This document shows positions 1 to 6,990 of a DNA stretch of 26,484 nucleotides, in pieces. This DNA comes from JBJELF01 sp051879015 (lineage in GTDB: Bacteria > Bacillota > Clostridia > Lachnospirales > Lachnospiraceae). Made by a program: the position numbers and the translations under genes. The first letter of the stretch is position 1. Each line of letters starts with the position of its first letter. The stretch is taken from the NCBI GenBank assembly GCA_051879015.1, contig JBJELF010000027.1, positions 1 through 26,484 of the forward strand, read 5' to 3'. The notes under the pieces are model-generated. The model did no database searches. It was not told the DNA's origin and was given only the letters and a program-made list of their open reading frames with translations.

Positions 1-1037
1 CACCTCGCATGGGGTGCGTGAGTAGAAATTATTTTTGAGGGGCTATCTATTACAGACTGTGCTAGTCGCACCTCGCATGGGGTGCGTGAGTAGAAATGGC
101 AATAAAATCATGTTTAAAGAAAGAGAGGTAAGGTCGCACCTCGCATGGGGTGCGTGAGTAGAAATGGATAAAAATAGTTTGGATTGTCACACGCAAAACG
201 TCGCACCTCGCATGGGGTGCGTGAGTAGAAATACGAAAATAAAATCTATTATAGCGGCTACATTGTGTCGCACCTCGCATGGGGTGCGTGAGTAGAAATG
301 TATGCGTTTGACATTGAGACTAGCACGATTAATCGTCGCACCTCGCATGGGGTGCGTGAGTAGAAATTTCATCAGGAATCTGTGCTTCCAGGCGTGCTGA
401 GTCGCACCTCGCATGGGGTGCGTGAGTAGAAATCTTCATGGGATTCCAAGGTCAGGCAATTATTGTGTCGCACCTCGCATGGGGTGCGTGAGTAGAAATA
501 TCCATGAGTTCATGCATACGTTTATAGTCTTCGTCGCACCTCGCATGGGGTGCGTGAGTAGAAATGTTTTAATCATCTGTTTTGGTGGTTCGGTGTTTGA
601 GTCGCACCTCGCATGGGGTGCGTGAGTAGAAATGACAAAAGTGCATACCATGATTACAAATTTTAAGTGTCGCACCTCGCATGGGGTGCGTGAGTAGAAA
701 TCTGCGGTAGCTGGGATATTAAATTGCTGCATTACGTCGCACCTCGCATGGGGTGCGTGAGTAGAAATTTCTCTTGTCATTTCCACATAAATACAGGATA
801 ACAGTCGCACCTCGCATGGGGTGCGTGAGTAGAAATACAGCTATATCCGTCGAACGCATATCTGCCTTTAAGTCGCACCTCGCATGGGGTGCGTGAGTAG
901 AAATTAAAAATCGAAATAAAAGACCACCGCAGGATTAAGTCGCACCTCGCATGGGGTGCGTGAGTAGAAATTCGGAATGTCAACAACAACGGCAACGCGA
1001 ACAGGTCGCACCTCGCATGGAGTGTGTGAGTCAGTTG
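1..1037 (+). CRISPR. Type I-C-like CRISPR array, distal (trailer) end
   Basis: There are sixteen copies of a 33-bp repeat starting GTCGCACCTCGC and ending GTGAGTAGAAAT, separated by 15 unique spacers of 33-35 bp. The first copy (1-29) lacks its first four bases because the window cuts it. Full copies start at 65, 133, 200, 267, 335, 401, 467, 533, 601, 669, 736, 804, 872 and 939 and are identical. The last copy (1005-1037) matches at about 25 of 33 positions and has lost the GTAGAAAT end. Repeat positions 3-10 and 15-22 pair into a GC-rich hairpin with a GCAT loop, leaving an 11-nt AT-rich 3' tail, as in type I-C repeats cut by Cas5. The decayed copy marks the trailer, so transcription should run left to right from a leader outside the window. 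No cas gene is present, so the subtype call rests on the repeat alone. Reading frames inside the array are artefacts. Confidence 0.97.
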
Positions 1038-1124
1038 TAAAGGGATAACAAATAGATATCCTTGAATTTGTATGTTCAAAATGAACTTCAAGTAATTTCC
1101 CTCTAACTTCCCTACGGATTGAAA

Positions 1125-1153
1125 TTGCATTTTCCTTTAATATCGTATATAAT
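1125..1153 (+). promoter_or_regulatory. Promoter of galE
   Basis: A -35 box TTGCAT (1125-1130) and a perfect -10 box TATAAT (1148-1153) are separated by exactly 17 bp. Transcription should start near 1160, about 35 nt before the galE ATG. It lies beyond the end of the CRISPR array, so galE need not depend on array transcription. Confidence 0.8.
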
Positions 1154-1194
1154 AATAACCGAAAGAAAAAATGTTAATCTAGGAGGATTAAGTT

Positions 1195-2214
1195 ATGGCA
1201 ATTTTAGTTACAGGTGGTGCTGGTTACATCGGCAGTCATACCGTAGTAGAGCTGCAGAATGCAGGTTATGATGTGGTAGTTGTGGACAATCTTTGTAATT
1301 CCAGTGAAAAATCTTTGGAAAGAGTAGAGAAAATCACTGGCAAACCTGTCAAGTTTTATAAGGCTGATATTTTGGATCGCGAGGCATTAAATAAGATTTT
1401 TGATGCAGAGCAGATTGATTCTTGCATCCATTTTGCTGGTTTAAAAGCAGTAGGAGAGTCCGTAGCAAAGCCATGGGAATACTATGAGAATAATATTGCA
1501 GGTACTTTGACTTTGGTAGATGTGATGAGAAAGCATGGCGTAAAAAATATCATATTCTCTTCTTCTGCGACAGTATATGGTGATCCAGCGATGATTCCTA
1601 TCACGGAGGAATGTCCTAAAGGTCAGTGTACCAATCCATATGGCTGGACAAAATCCATGTTGGAGCAGATATTATCAGATATTCAGAAAGCGGATCCTGA
1701 ATGGAATGTGGTACTTCTTCGTTACTTCAATCCAATCGGCGCTCATCAGAGTGGAACAATTGGTGAAAATCCAAATGGTATTCCAAACAATTTGATGCCA
1801 TATATCACTCAGGTTGCCGTTGGAAAACTTCAGCAGTTGGGAGTATTTGGTGATGACTATGATACTCCAGATGGAACTGGTGTGAGAGATTACATACATG
1901 TAGTGGATTTGGCGCGTGGTCATGTAAAAGCATTAAAAAAGATTGAAGATAAGTCAGGTCTGAGCATTTATAACTTGGGGACTGGAATTGGATATAGCGT
2001 ATTGGACATTGTCAAGAATTTTGAAGCTGCTACAGGAGTAAAGATTCCTTATGTCATTAAGGATCGTCGTCCGGGCGATATTGCGACCTGTTATTCTGAT
2101 GCATCCAAAGCAGAAAAGGAATTGGGATGGAAGGCAGAATTTGGTATTAAAGAAATGTGCGCTGACTCTTGGAGATGGCAATCCAATAACCCAAATGGAT
2201 ATGAAGCTAAATGA
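1195..2214 (+). CDS. galE: UDP-glucose 4-epimerase
   Basis: This cytosolic enzyme interconverts UDP-glucose and UDP-galactose (Leloir pathway), supplying galactose to glycans and allowing galactose use. The 339-residue protein has the usual family length. It opens with the NAD-binding Rossmann motif TGGAGYIGSH (Gly7, Gly10, Gly13). The short-chain dehydrogenase/reductase catalytic set is complete: Ser124 in SSSATVYG and the Y149-x3-K153 pair in NPYGWTK. The ATG at 1195 follows AGGAGG (1181-1186) at good spacing. It has its own promoter and a weak terminator-like hairpin at its stop codon, so it is probably monocistronic. The flanking CRISPR array and ilv genes are functionally unrelated. Related epimerases can act on UDP-GlcNAc, and substrate range cannot be settled here. 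Confidence 0.96.
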   Translation: MAILVTGGAGYIGSHTVVELQNAGYDVVVVDNLCNSSEKSLERVEKITGKPVKFYKADILDREALNKIFDAEQIDSCIHFAGLKAVGESVAKPWEYYENNIAGTLTLVDVMRKHGVKNIIFSSSATVYGDPAMIPITEECPKGQCTNPYGWTKSMLEQILSDIQKADPEWNVVLLRYFNPIGAHQSGTIGENPNGIPNNLMPYITQVAVGKLQQLGVFGDDYDTPDGTGVRDYIHVVDLARGHVKALKKIEDKSGLSIYNLGTGIGYSVLDIVKNFEAATGVKIPYVIKDRRPGDIATCYSDASKAEKELGWKAEFGIKEMCADSWRWQSNNPNGYEAK

Positions 2215-2238
2215 ATTTGATTTTTGGTAGCTTTTTTT
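2204..2238 (+). terminator. Possible weak terminator of galE
   Basis: AAGCTA (2204-2209) can pair with TAGCTT (2228-2233), and the right arm runs into seven T residues. The stem is only 6 bp with an 18-nt loop and overlaps the galE stop codon, so it is a weak candidate. The much stronger palindrome just downstream (2252-2289) has no T-tract. Confidence 0.35.
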
Positions 2239-2251
2239 CGAAATCTATGTT

Positions 2252-2289
2252 ATGATACCAGAGTCAAAAAATTTTGACCCTGGTATCAT
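2252..2289. repeat. 38-bp near-perfect palindrome, member of a dispersed family
   Basis: The outer arms ATGATACCAG and CTGGTATCAT and the inner arms GTCAAAA and TTTTGAC pair around a 2-nt loop, with one A/C mismatch per arm. There is no T-tract, so it is not a typical terminator. The same vocabulary recurs at 15031-15045 (ATACCAGAGTC) and at 19935-19979 (GGGTCAAAA/TTTTGACCC between GGTAT and ATACC). All three lie between genes, which suggests a REP-like or miniature palindromic element. Confidence 0.75.
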
Positions 2290-2383
2290 GTTATATTATT
2301 ATTGATGTGGCAACAACGACTTCCATAACTTATAGTTATACCTCTTCTATCAAACCGATATAAACGAAAGATTTGAAAAGAGA

Positions 2384-2412
2384 TTGACAAGGAAAGTCAA
2401 GATTGTTATTAT
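2384..2412 (+). promoter_or_regulatory. Promoter of ilvN
   Basis: A consensus -35 TTGACA (2384-2389) is followed after 17 bp by -10 TATTAT (2407-2412). The predicted start near 2419 leaves a leader of only about 25 nt, too short for a T-box or peptide attenuator. Any amino-acid control would therefore act at the promoter. Confidence 0.8.
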
Positions 2413-2442
2413 GTATGAAATGAAGAATGAGGTGAAATAGAT

Positions 2443-2931
2443 ATGAGTAAGATTGTACTTTCCCTGTTGGTAGACAACCAAGCTGGTGTATTGAGCCGTG
2501 TAGCAGGTCTGTTCAGCCGTCGTGGTTACAATATTGATAGTTTGACCGTAGGTGAAACAGAAAATCCAAACCTGTCCCGTATGACCATTGTGTCAAGCGG
2601 TGAGCCTGAGGTACTGGTTCAGATTCAGAAGCAGCTGAAGAAACTGATTGATGTCAAGGAGATTAAGGTATTACCAAATGATATGTCTGTTTGCAGAGAG
2701 CTGATTTTGATTCGCGTGGAAGCAGGTTTTGAAGAGCGTCCTCAAGTAACTGCAATTGCGGATATTTTCCGTGCAAAGGTAGTAGATGTGTCCGACACTT
2801 CCATGATGATGGAGTTAACTGGTGGACAAGCTAAATTGGAAGCATTTATTAAGCTCCTGGGTCAGTTTAAGATTACAGAGCTCGCACGCACGGGTGTAAC
2901 TGGATTAAGCAGAGGTTTCTACGGAGATTGA
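2443..2931 (+). CDS. ilvN: Acetolactate synthase small (regulatory) subunit
   Basis: This is the regulatory subunit of acetohydroxyacid synthase, which makes acetolactate and acetohydroxybutyrate for valine, leucine and isoleucine. It activates the catalytic subunit and carries valine feedback control. The 162 residues fit the family. An N-terminal ACT domain (about residues 3-75) begins KIVLSLLVDNQAGVLSRVAG with the typical FSRRGYNIDSL segment, followed by the C-terminal small-subunit domain (about 80-158). The ATG follows GAGGTG (2429-2434). No catalytic-subunit gene lies beside it, so that gene must be elsewhere. The next gene, ilvC, is the next pathway step. The 186-nt gap to ilvC holds no clear terminator, so co-transcription is plausible. 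The symbol ilvH would serve equally well. Confidence 0.95.
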   Translation: MSKIVLSLLVDNQAGVLSRVAGLFSRRGYNIDSLTVGETENPNLSRMTIVSSGEPEVLVQIQKQLKKLIDVKEIKVLPNDMSVCRELILIRVEAGFEERPQVTAIADIFRAKVVDVSDTSMMMELTGGQAKLEAFIKLLGQFKITELARTGVTGLSRGFYGD

Positions 2932-2972
2932 TTGTTGAAATCTCAAAAAGTAAAAAGGATTGAAGAAACATT

Positions 2973-3001
2973 TTGAAAAGTTCAATCTAAACATTTAAAA
3001 T
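2973..3001 (+). promoter_or_regulatory. Weak candidate internal promoter for ilvC
   Basis: TTGAAA (2973-2978), 17 bp, then TAAAAT (2996-3001) could start ilvC transcripts independently of ilvN. It overlaps a hairpin made by GATTGAA (2958-2964) and TTCAATC (2981-2987). Both elements are AT-rich and could be chance. Confidence 0.35.
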
Positions 3002-3117
3002 CAAACCACGTATCGATAGAAGATGGAGTGAGACTCTGTAAAATTACCGAGCATGGATTGAAATAAATAAACCAATAAATATGAGTAATCATATATTTTA
3101 TTTTGGAGGAAATGAAA

Positions 3118-4137
3118 ATGGCAAAGATTTATTATCAGAAGGATTGTAATTTATCTTTATTGGATGGTAAGACAATCGCAGTTATCGGTTACGGCAGCCA
3201 GGGACATGCACATGCATTAAATGCAAAGGAATCTGGATGCAATGTAATTATCGGTTTGTACGAAGGCAGTAAATCCTGGGACAAGGCAGTAAAGCAGGGA
3301 TTTGAAGTATATACCGCAGCAGAGGCGGCAAAGAAGGCTGATATCATCATGATTTTGATTAATGATGAATTGCAGGCTGATATGTACAAGAAGGATATTG
3401 AGCCAAACTTGGAACCAGGTAATATGTTGATGTTCGCTCATGGTTTCAATATTCATTTTGGCTGTATCAAGCCACCAGCTTATGTTGATGTTACTATGAT
3501 TGCGCCAAAGGCACCAGGTCATACCGTTCGTTCTGAGTATCAGGCTGGCAAGGGTACTCCTTGTTTGGTAGCTGTTGAGCAGGATGCAACTGGTAAGGCT
3601 TTGGATATGGCTCTTGCTTATGCGTTGGCAATTGGCGGCGCTAGAGCAGGTGTGTTGGAGACGACCTTCCGTACTGAGACTGAGACTGACTTGTTTGGTG
3701 AGCAGGCTGTATTGTGTGGTGGTGTATGTGCTTTGATGCAGGCTGGTTTTGAGACTTTGGTTGAGGCTGGTTATGATCCAAGAAATGCTTACTTTGAGTG
3801 TATTCATGAGATGAAGCTCATCGTTGATTTGATTTATCAGAGTGGTTTTGAAGGAATGCGTTATTCTATCTCTAACACTGCTGAGTATGGTGATTATATT
3901 ACTGGACCTAAGATTATTACTGAGGATACCAAGAAGGCTATGAAGAAGATTCTTGCTGACATTCAGGATGGAACCTTCGCTAAGGAGTTCTTGTTGGATA
4001 TGTCCCCAGCTGGCCGTCAGGTTCATTTTAAGGCTATGCGTAAGTTGGCTGCTGAACATCCATCTGAAATTGTGGGTAAGGAAATTCGTAAGTTGTACAG
4101 CTGGAATAACGAAGAGGATAAGTTGATTAATAACTAA
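3118..4137 (+). CDS. ilvC: Ketol-acid reductoisomerase (class I)
   Basis: This enzyme performs the Mg2+-dependent isomerisation and NAD(P)H reduction of acetolactate or acetohydroxybutyrate, the second common step of branched-chain amino-acid synthesis. The 339-residue length is that of short class I enzymes. The dinucleotide motif GYGSQG (24-29), catalytic His108 in FAHGFNIHF, and metal ligands Asp191 and Glu195 in TDLFGEQ are all present. The start is the ATG at 3118, with GGAGGA at 3105-3110. A longer frame from TTG at 3103 would place the ribosome site inside the gene. The cofactor loop reads LYEGSKS (47-53), with Tyr48-Glu49 where many NADPH enzymes have Arg plus a neutral or basic residue. 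It follows ilvN and is closed by a strong terminator. Confidence 0.96.
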   Translation: MAKIYYQKDCNLSLLDGKTIAVIGYGSQGHAHALNAKESGCNVIIGLYEGSKSWDKAVKQGFEVYTAAEAAKKADIIMILINDELQADMYKKDIEPNLEPGNMLMFAHGFNIHFGCIKPPAYVDVTMIAPKAPGHTVRSEYQAGKGTPCLVAVEQDATGKALDMALAYALAIGGARAGVLETTFRTETETDLFGEQAVLCGGVCALMQAGFETLVEAGYDPRNAYFECIHEMKLIVDLIYQSGFEGMRYSISNTAEYGDYITGPKIITEDTKKAMKKILADIQDGTFAKEFLLDMSPAGRQVHFKAMRKLAAEHPSEIVGKEIRKLYSWNNEEDKLINN

Positions 4138-4224
4138 TTAAGATACTAATATCACAACATACATAGCAGTATGTAGGTGTCATGGTCAAAATATCTTTTT
4201 AAAAATATCATTTTGTACATGTAT

Positions 4225-4256
4225 GGGAAGTCGCTGGAAGGTGGCTTCCCTTTTTT
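4225..4256 (+). terminator. Rho-independent terminator of ilvC
   Basis: GGGAAGTCGC (4225-4234) pairs with GTGGCTTCCC (4241-4250), giving ten pairs including two G-T wobbles. The loop is 6 nt and a run of six T follows. A smaller hairpin, ACATAC/GTATGT, lies at about 4159-4176. The remaining bases between ilvC and the next promoter at 4341 show nothing recognisable. Confidence 0.9.
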
Positions 4257-4340
4257 GATATGTTTTGATATTGCCGTTTTGTCGGCTGTCATGAAACAGT
4301 AACAGTCAATTTTGTGTCTTGTGAGTTCATAATTTAATGC

Positions 4341-4369
4341 TTGCGTGAAAGCTCAATTTTCTGTATACT
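4341..4369 (+). promoter_or_regulatory. Promoter of the ClpX-like/MoxR operon
   Basis: -35 TTGCGT (4341-4346) and -10 TATACT (4364-4369) are 17 bp apart. Predicted initiation near 4376 leaves about 235 nt of leader before the first operon gene at 4611, far longer than the other leaders in this window. Confidence 0.7.
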
Positions 4370-4385
4370 ATAGAGAAGCTTTCTT

Positions 4386-4440
4386 AGACTGTTGGAGTCT
4401 GCAAACCAGGTATAAGTATTAATTCAGCGATACTGCCTGG
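4386..4440 (+). other. Structured leader RNA of the ClpX-like operon
   Basis: Two hairpins fall just after the predicted start. AGACT (4386-4390) pairs with AGTCT (4396-4400). CCAGG (4406-4410) pairs with CCTGG (4436-4440) and continues, after an asymmetric bulge, as AGTAT/ATACT (4415-4419, 4430-4434) around a 10-nt loop. I see no match to a riboswitch class I know. From 4441 to 4540 the leader is A-rich and unstructured by eye. Confidence 0.4.
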
Positions 4441-4552
4441 ATACTGCTGCTCATCCCATCGTTGAAAGAAATAAATCAGATAAGAGAAATAACAGGCAAT
4501 TTTGTTTTTGGGCAGATTAAGAAAGCAGGTAAAAATAGAAAGAAAGGATGTA

Positions 4553-4609
4553 ATGATTGGTTCACTCGAAGTAGTGCTTGATGGACGAATCGTTAGGAAA
4601 GGATATTAG
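4553..4609 (+). CDS. Possible 18-codon leader ORF
   Basis: An ATG at 4553 follows GAAAGG (4542-4547) and opens an 18-codon frame encoding MIGSLEVVLDGRIVRKGY. It stops with TAG at 4607-4609, one base before the ATG of the ClpX-like gene. The ribosome site of the next gene (AGGAAAGGA) lies inside its last codons, so translating it would cover or open that site. Family unknown. It could be a coupling or leader peptide, or simply chance. Confidence 0.3.
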   Translation: MIGSLEVVLDGRIVRKGY

Positions 4610-4610
4610 A

Positions 4611-5990
4611 ATGGCAGAAGAAAACAAGAATAATCCATCGGATAATGATAAGAAAAATAAGACAGAGAAATATTGTTATGTATGTCGTCGCCCGGAACGC
4701 AAAGCAGGTCCGATGATTACAATGCCAGGAAATATGCATATTTGTAATGATTGTATGCAAAAGGCCATGGATCAGGCGGAGCGTTTTGGATTTCCTTATG
4801 GAAATATGAACATGAATATGATGCACATGGGACCAATGAGAGAAGCAGAGGAAGGAAAAAAGGCGAAGAAGAAAAAGCAGGAAGAGAAAGTAAAGCCTGT
4901 TTTTGATATCAAGTCAATTCCTGCGCCTCATAGAATTAATGCCAAGTTGAGTGAGTATGTGGTGGGGCAGGATTATGCGAGAAAAGTACTTTCCGTAGCT
5001 GTCTACAATCACTATAAGAGAATCTCTTCCGACAATGCCGATGGAATTGAAATTGAAAAATCAAATGTACTCATGATTGGTCCGACGGGAAGCGGCAAAA
5101 CGTATTTAGTAAAAACTTTAGCGAAATTGTTGGATGTGCCTCTTGCCATTGCAGATGCTACTTCTTTGACTGAGGCAGGTTATATTGGTGATGATATTGA
5201 GAGCGTGCTGAGTAAGCTGTTAGCAGCTGCAGACAATGATGTGGAGAAAGCAGAGCATGGGATTGTCTACATTGATGAGATTGATAAGTTGGCAAAGAAG
5301 CGCAATACGAATCATCGTGATGTCAGCGGTGAGGCGGTGCAGCAGGGATTGCTGAAATTGTTGGAGGGTGCTGAGGTAGAGGTACCTGTGGGTGCGAACA
5401 GCAAAAATGCGATGGTTCCTTTGGAAACAATCAATACAGACAATATTTTGTTCATCTGTGGAGGTGCTTTCCCGGATTTGGAAATTATCATTAAGGAGCG
5501 TTTGAATAAGGCGTCTTCTATGGGATTTATGGCAGAGTTAAAGGATAAGTATGACAGTGAAAAGAATTTGCTCAAACAGGTACAGACAGAAGATTTAAGG
5601 AATTTTGGTATGATTCCTGAGTTTTTGGGACGTCTTCCCATCGTAGTTACTTTAAACAACATGGATAAGGAGATGCTGATTCAAGTCTTGAAAGAACCGA
5701 AAAATGCGATTATTCATCAGTATGAAAAGCTGTTGGCTTTAGATGAGGTAAAGCTAGTATTTGAAGATGAAGCATTGGAGGCGATTGCGGACAAGGCTTT
5801 GAAGAAAGAGACGGGAGCACGAGGTTTGCGTGCCATTATTGAAGATTTTATGTTGGATATCATGTATGAGATTCCGAAAGATAATAACATTGGTCAAGTG
5901 ACAATAACAAAAAGTTATATCGAAGGGACTGGTGGACCTCTGATTGAGATGAGAGGATATCAGCAGCTGCCATTGATAGATAAAAAGTAA
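4611..5990 (+). CDS. Divergent ClpX-type AAA+ unfoldase
   Basis: This is an AAA+ protein of the ClpX family, which unfolds proteins for degradation by ClpP. The N-terminal zinc finger has Cys22, Cys25, Cys45 and Cys48. A Met-rich then Lys-rich linker follows (about 64-95). The ATPase core is intact: Walker A GPTGSGKT (157-164), pore loop GYIG (190-193), Walker B IVYIDEID (218-225), RDVSGEAVQQ, arginine finger Arg341 in EFLGRLP, and sensor 2 GARGLR. The ClpP-docking tripeptide IGF reads MGF (304-306). The stretch where ClpX carries the RKH substrate loop reads GANSKNAMVPL (261-271), so RKH is missing. The start is the ATG at 4611 after AGGAAAGGA; upstream TTG and ATG codons lack such a site. 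No clpP or tig is adjacent and moxR follows by 55 nt, so this is probably a second, specialised ClpX. Confidence 0.88.
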   Translation: MAEENKNNPSDNDKKNKTEKYCYVCRRPERKAGPMITMPGNMHICNDCMQKAMDQAERFGFPYGNMNMNMMHMGPMREAEEGKKAKKKKQEEKVKPVFDIKSIPAPHRINAKLSEYVVGQDYARKVLSVAVYNHYKRISSDNADGIEIEKSNVLMIGPTGSGKTYLVKTLAKLLDVPLAIADATSLTEAGYIGDDIESVLSKLLAAADNDVEKAEHGIVYIDEIDKLAKKRNTNHRDVSGEAVQQGLLKLLEGAEVEVPVGANSKNAMVPLETINTDNILFICGGAFPDLEIIIKERLNKASSMGFMAELKDKYDSEKNLLKQVQTEDLRNFGMIPEFLGRLPIVVTLNNMDKEMLIQVLKEPKNAIIHQYEKLLALDEVKLVFEDEALEAIADKALKKETGARGLRAIIEDFMLDIMYEIPKDNNIGQVTITKSYIEGTGGPLIEMRGYQQLPLIDKK

Positions 5991-6045
5991 CGATATAATT
6001 GGTTGAATGATTATAATAAAAAATGCAATTAAGGGGGATAAGAAC

Positions 6046-6990
6046 ATGGCAAATGAAGCGCTTTCCAAGCTGAAAGCAAATATAGAAAGAGTTATTGTGG
6101 GTAAGTCCCAGGTTATTGATTTGGTGCTGACTGCTCTATTGGCGGAAGGACATGTGCTGTTGGAGGATGTGCCGGGCACTGGCAAGACGATGTTGGCCCG
6201 TTCCCTGGCAAAGTCCTTGGATATGACTTTTTCTCGTATTCAGTTTACGCCAGATTTACTGCCGACGGATGTAACTGGATTAAACTATTTTAATCAAAAG
6301 CAGAGTGAGTTTGTCTTTAAACCTGGACCAATCTTTGGTAATATTATTTTGGCAGATGAGATTAACCGTGCCACACCTCGTACTCAGTCCAGTTTGCTGG
6401 AATGTATGGAGGAAAAACAGGTAACTGTGGATGGAGTAACACGCTTGCTTGGAAAACCTTTTTTGGTTATTGCAACGCAAAATCCCATTGAGACAACAGG
6501 TACTTTTCCGTTGCCAGAGGCACAGTTGGATCGTTTTCTGATGAAATTGTCGATGGGACTGCCGACACAAGCGGAGGAGTTGGCAATTTTAAATCGTTTT
6601 ATAAAGGATGCTCCTTTGGCTGATCTGCAGCCTGTGTGCAGTGCCGAAGAGATTGTGACTTTACAAGGGAAAGTGAAGGAAATTTTTGTTCACCCAGAGC
6701 TGCTAAATTATATGGTGCGTTTGGTGCAGGGCACAAGAAATCATAAGGATGTGTTGTCGGGAGTGAGCCCGAGAGGTGCTTTGGCTTTGCTGCGTGCTTC
6801 TCAGGCCTATGCTTTGGTGCAGGGAAGAACTTATGTGGTACCAGAGGATATTAAGACAGTGGCAGTGCCAGTATTGGCACATCGTTTGATTACTACAAGA
6901 CATGGTGGAAGCAAGGTGACCAGTATTACCATTATAGAGGATTTGCTGCAGTCCGTGACAGTGCCGACGGAAGACTGGGGACGCGTATGA
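6046..6990 (+). CDS. MoxR-family AAA+ ATPase
   Basis: A cytosolic AAA+ chaperone of the MoxR/RavA group. Members typically act on von Willebrand factor A-type or DUF58 partners to mature or remodel protein complexes. The 314 residues match the family. Walker A EDVPGTGKT lies at 40-48, Walker B IILADEINRA at about 100-109, and sensor-1 region ATQNPIETTGTFPLPEAQLDRF follows the family pattern. The C-terminal lid contains SPRGALALLRASQA. The start is the ATG at 6046 after GGGGGAT (6033-6039); an in-frame codon at 6007 has no ribosome site. The gene overlaps the DUF58 gene by ATGA, so the two are translationally coupled. The substrate is not known for this subgroup. Confidence 0.93.
   Translation: MANEALSKLKANIERVIVGKSQVIDLVLTALLAEGHVLLEDVPGTGKTMLARSLAKSLDMTFSRIQFTPDLLPTDVTGLNYFNQKQSEFVFKPGPIFGNIILADEINRATPRTQSSLLECMEEKQVTVDGVTRLLGKPFLVIATQNPIETTGTFPLPEAQLDRFLMKLSMGLPTQAEELAILNRFIKDAPLADLQPVCSAEEIVTLQGKVKEIFVHPELLNYMVRLVQGTRNHKDVLSGVSPRGALALLRASQAYALVQGRTYVVPEDIKTVAVPVLAHRLITTRHGGSKVTSITIIEDLLQSVTVPTEDWGRV

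Noticed and set aside
62..1130. Several reading frames on both strands with repeated peptides such as THPMRGAT and THAPHARCD.
   Set aside because: They are the CRISPR repeat translated in open frames and have no ribosome sites.
3103..3117. Upstream TTG start for ilvC.
   Set aside because: The ribosome site GGAGGA lies inside this extension and the conserved N-terminus begins at 3118.
3217..4059. 280-codon minus-strand frame opposite ilvC.
   Set aside because: The plus strand clearly encodes ilvC; the antisense peptide shows no family features and has no ribosome site.
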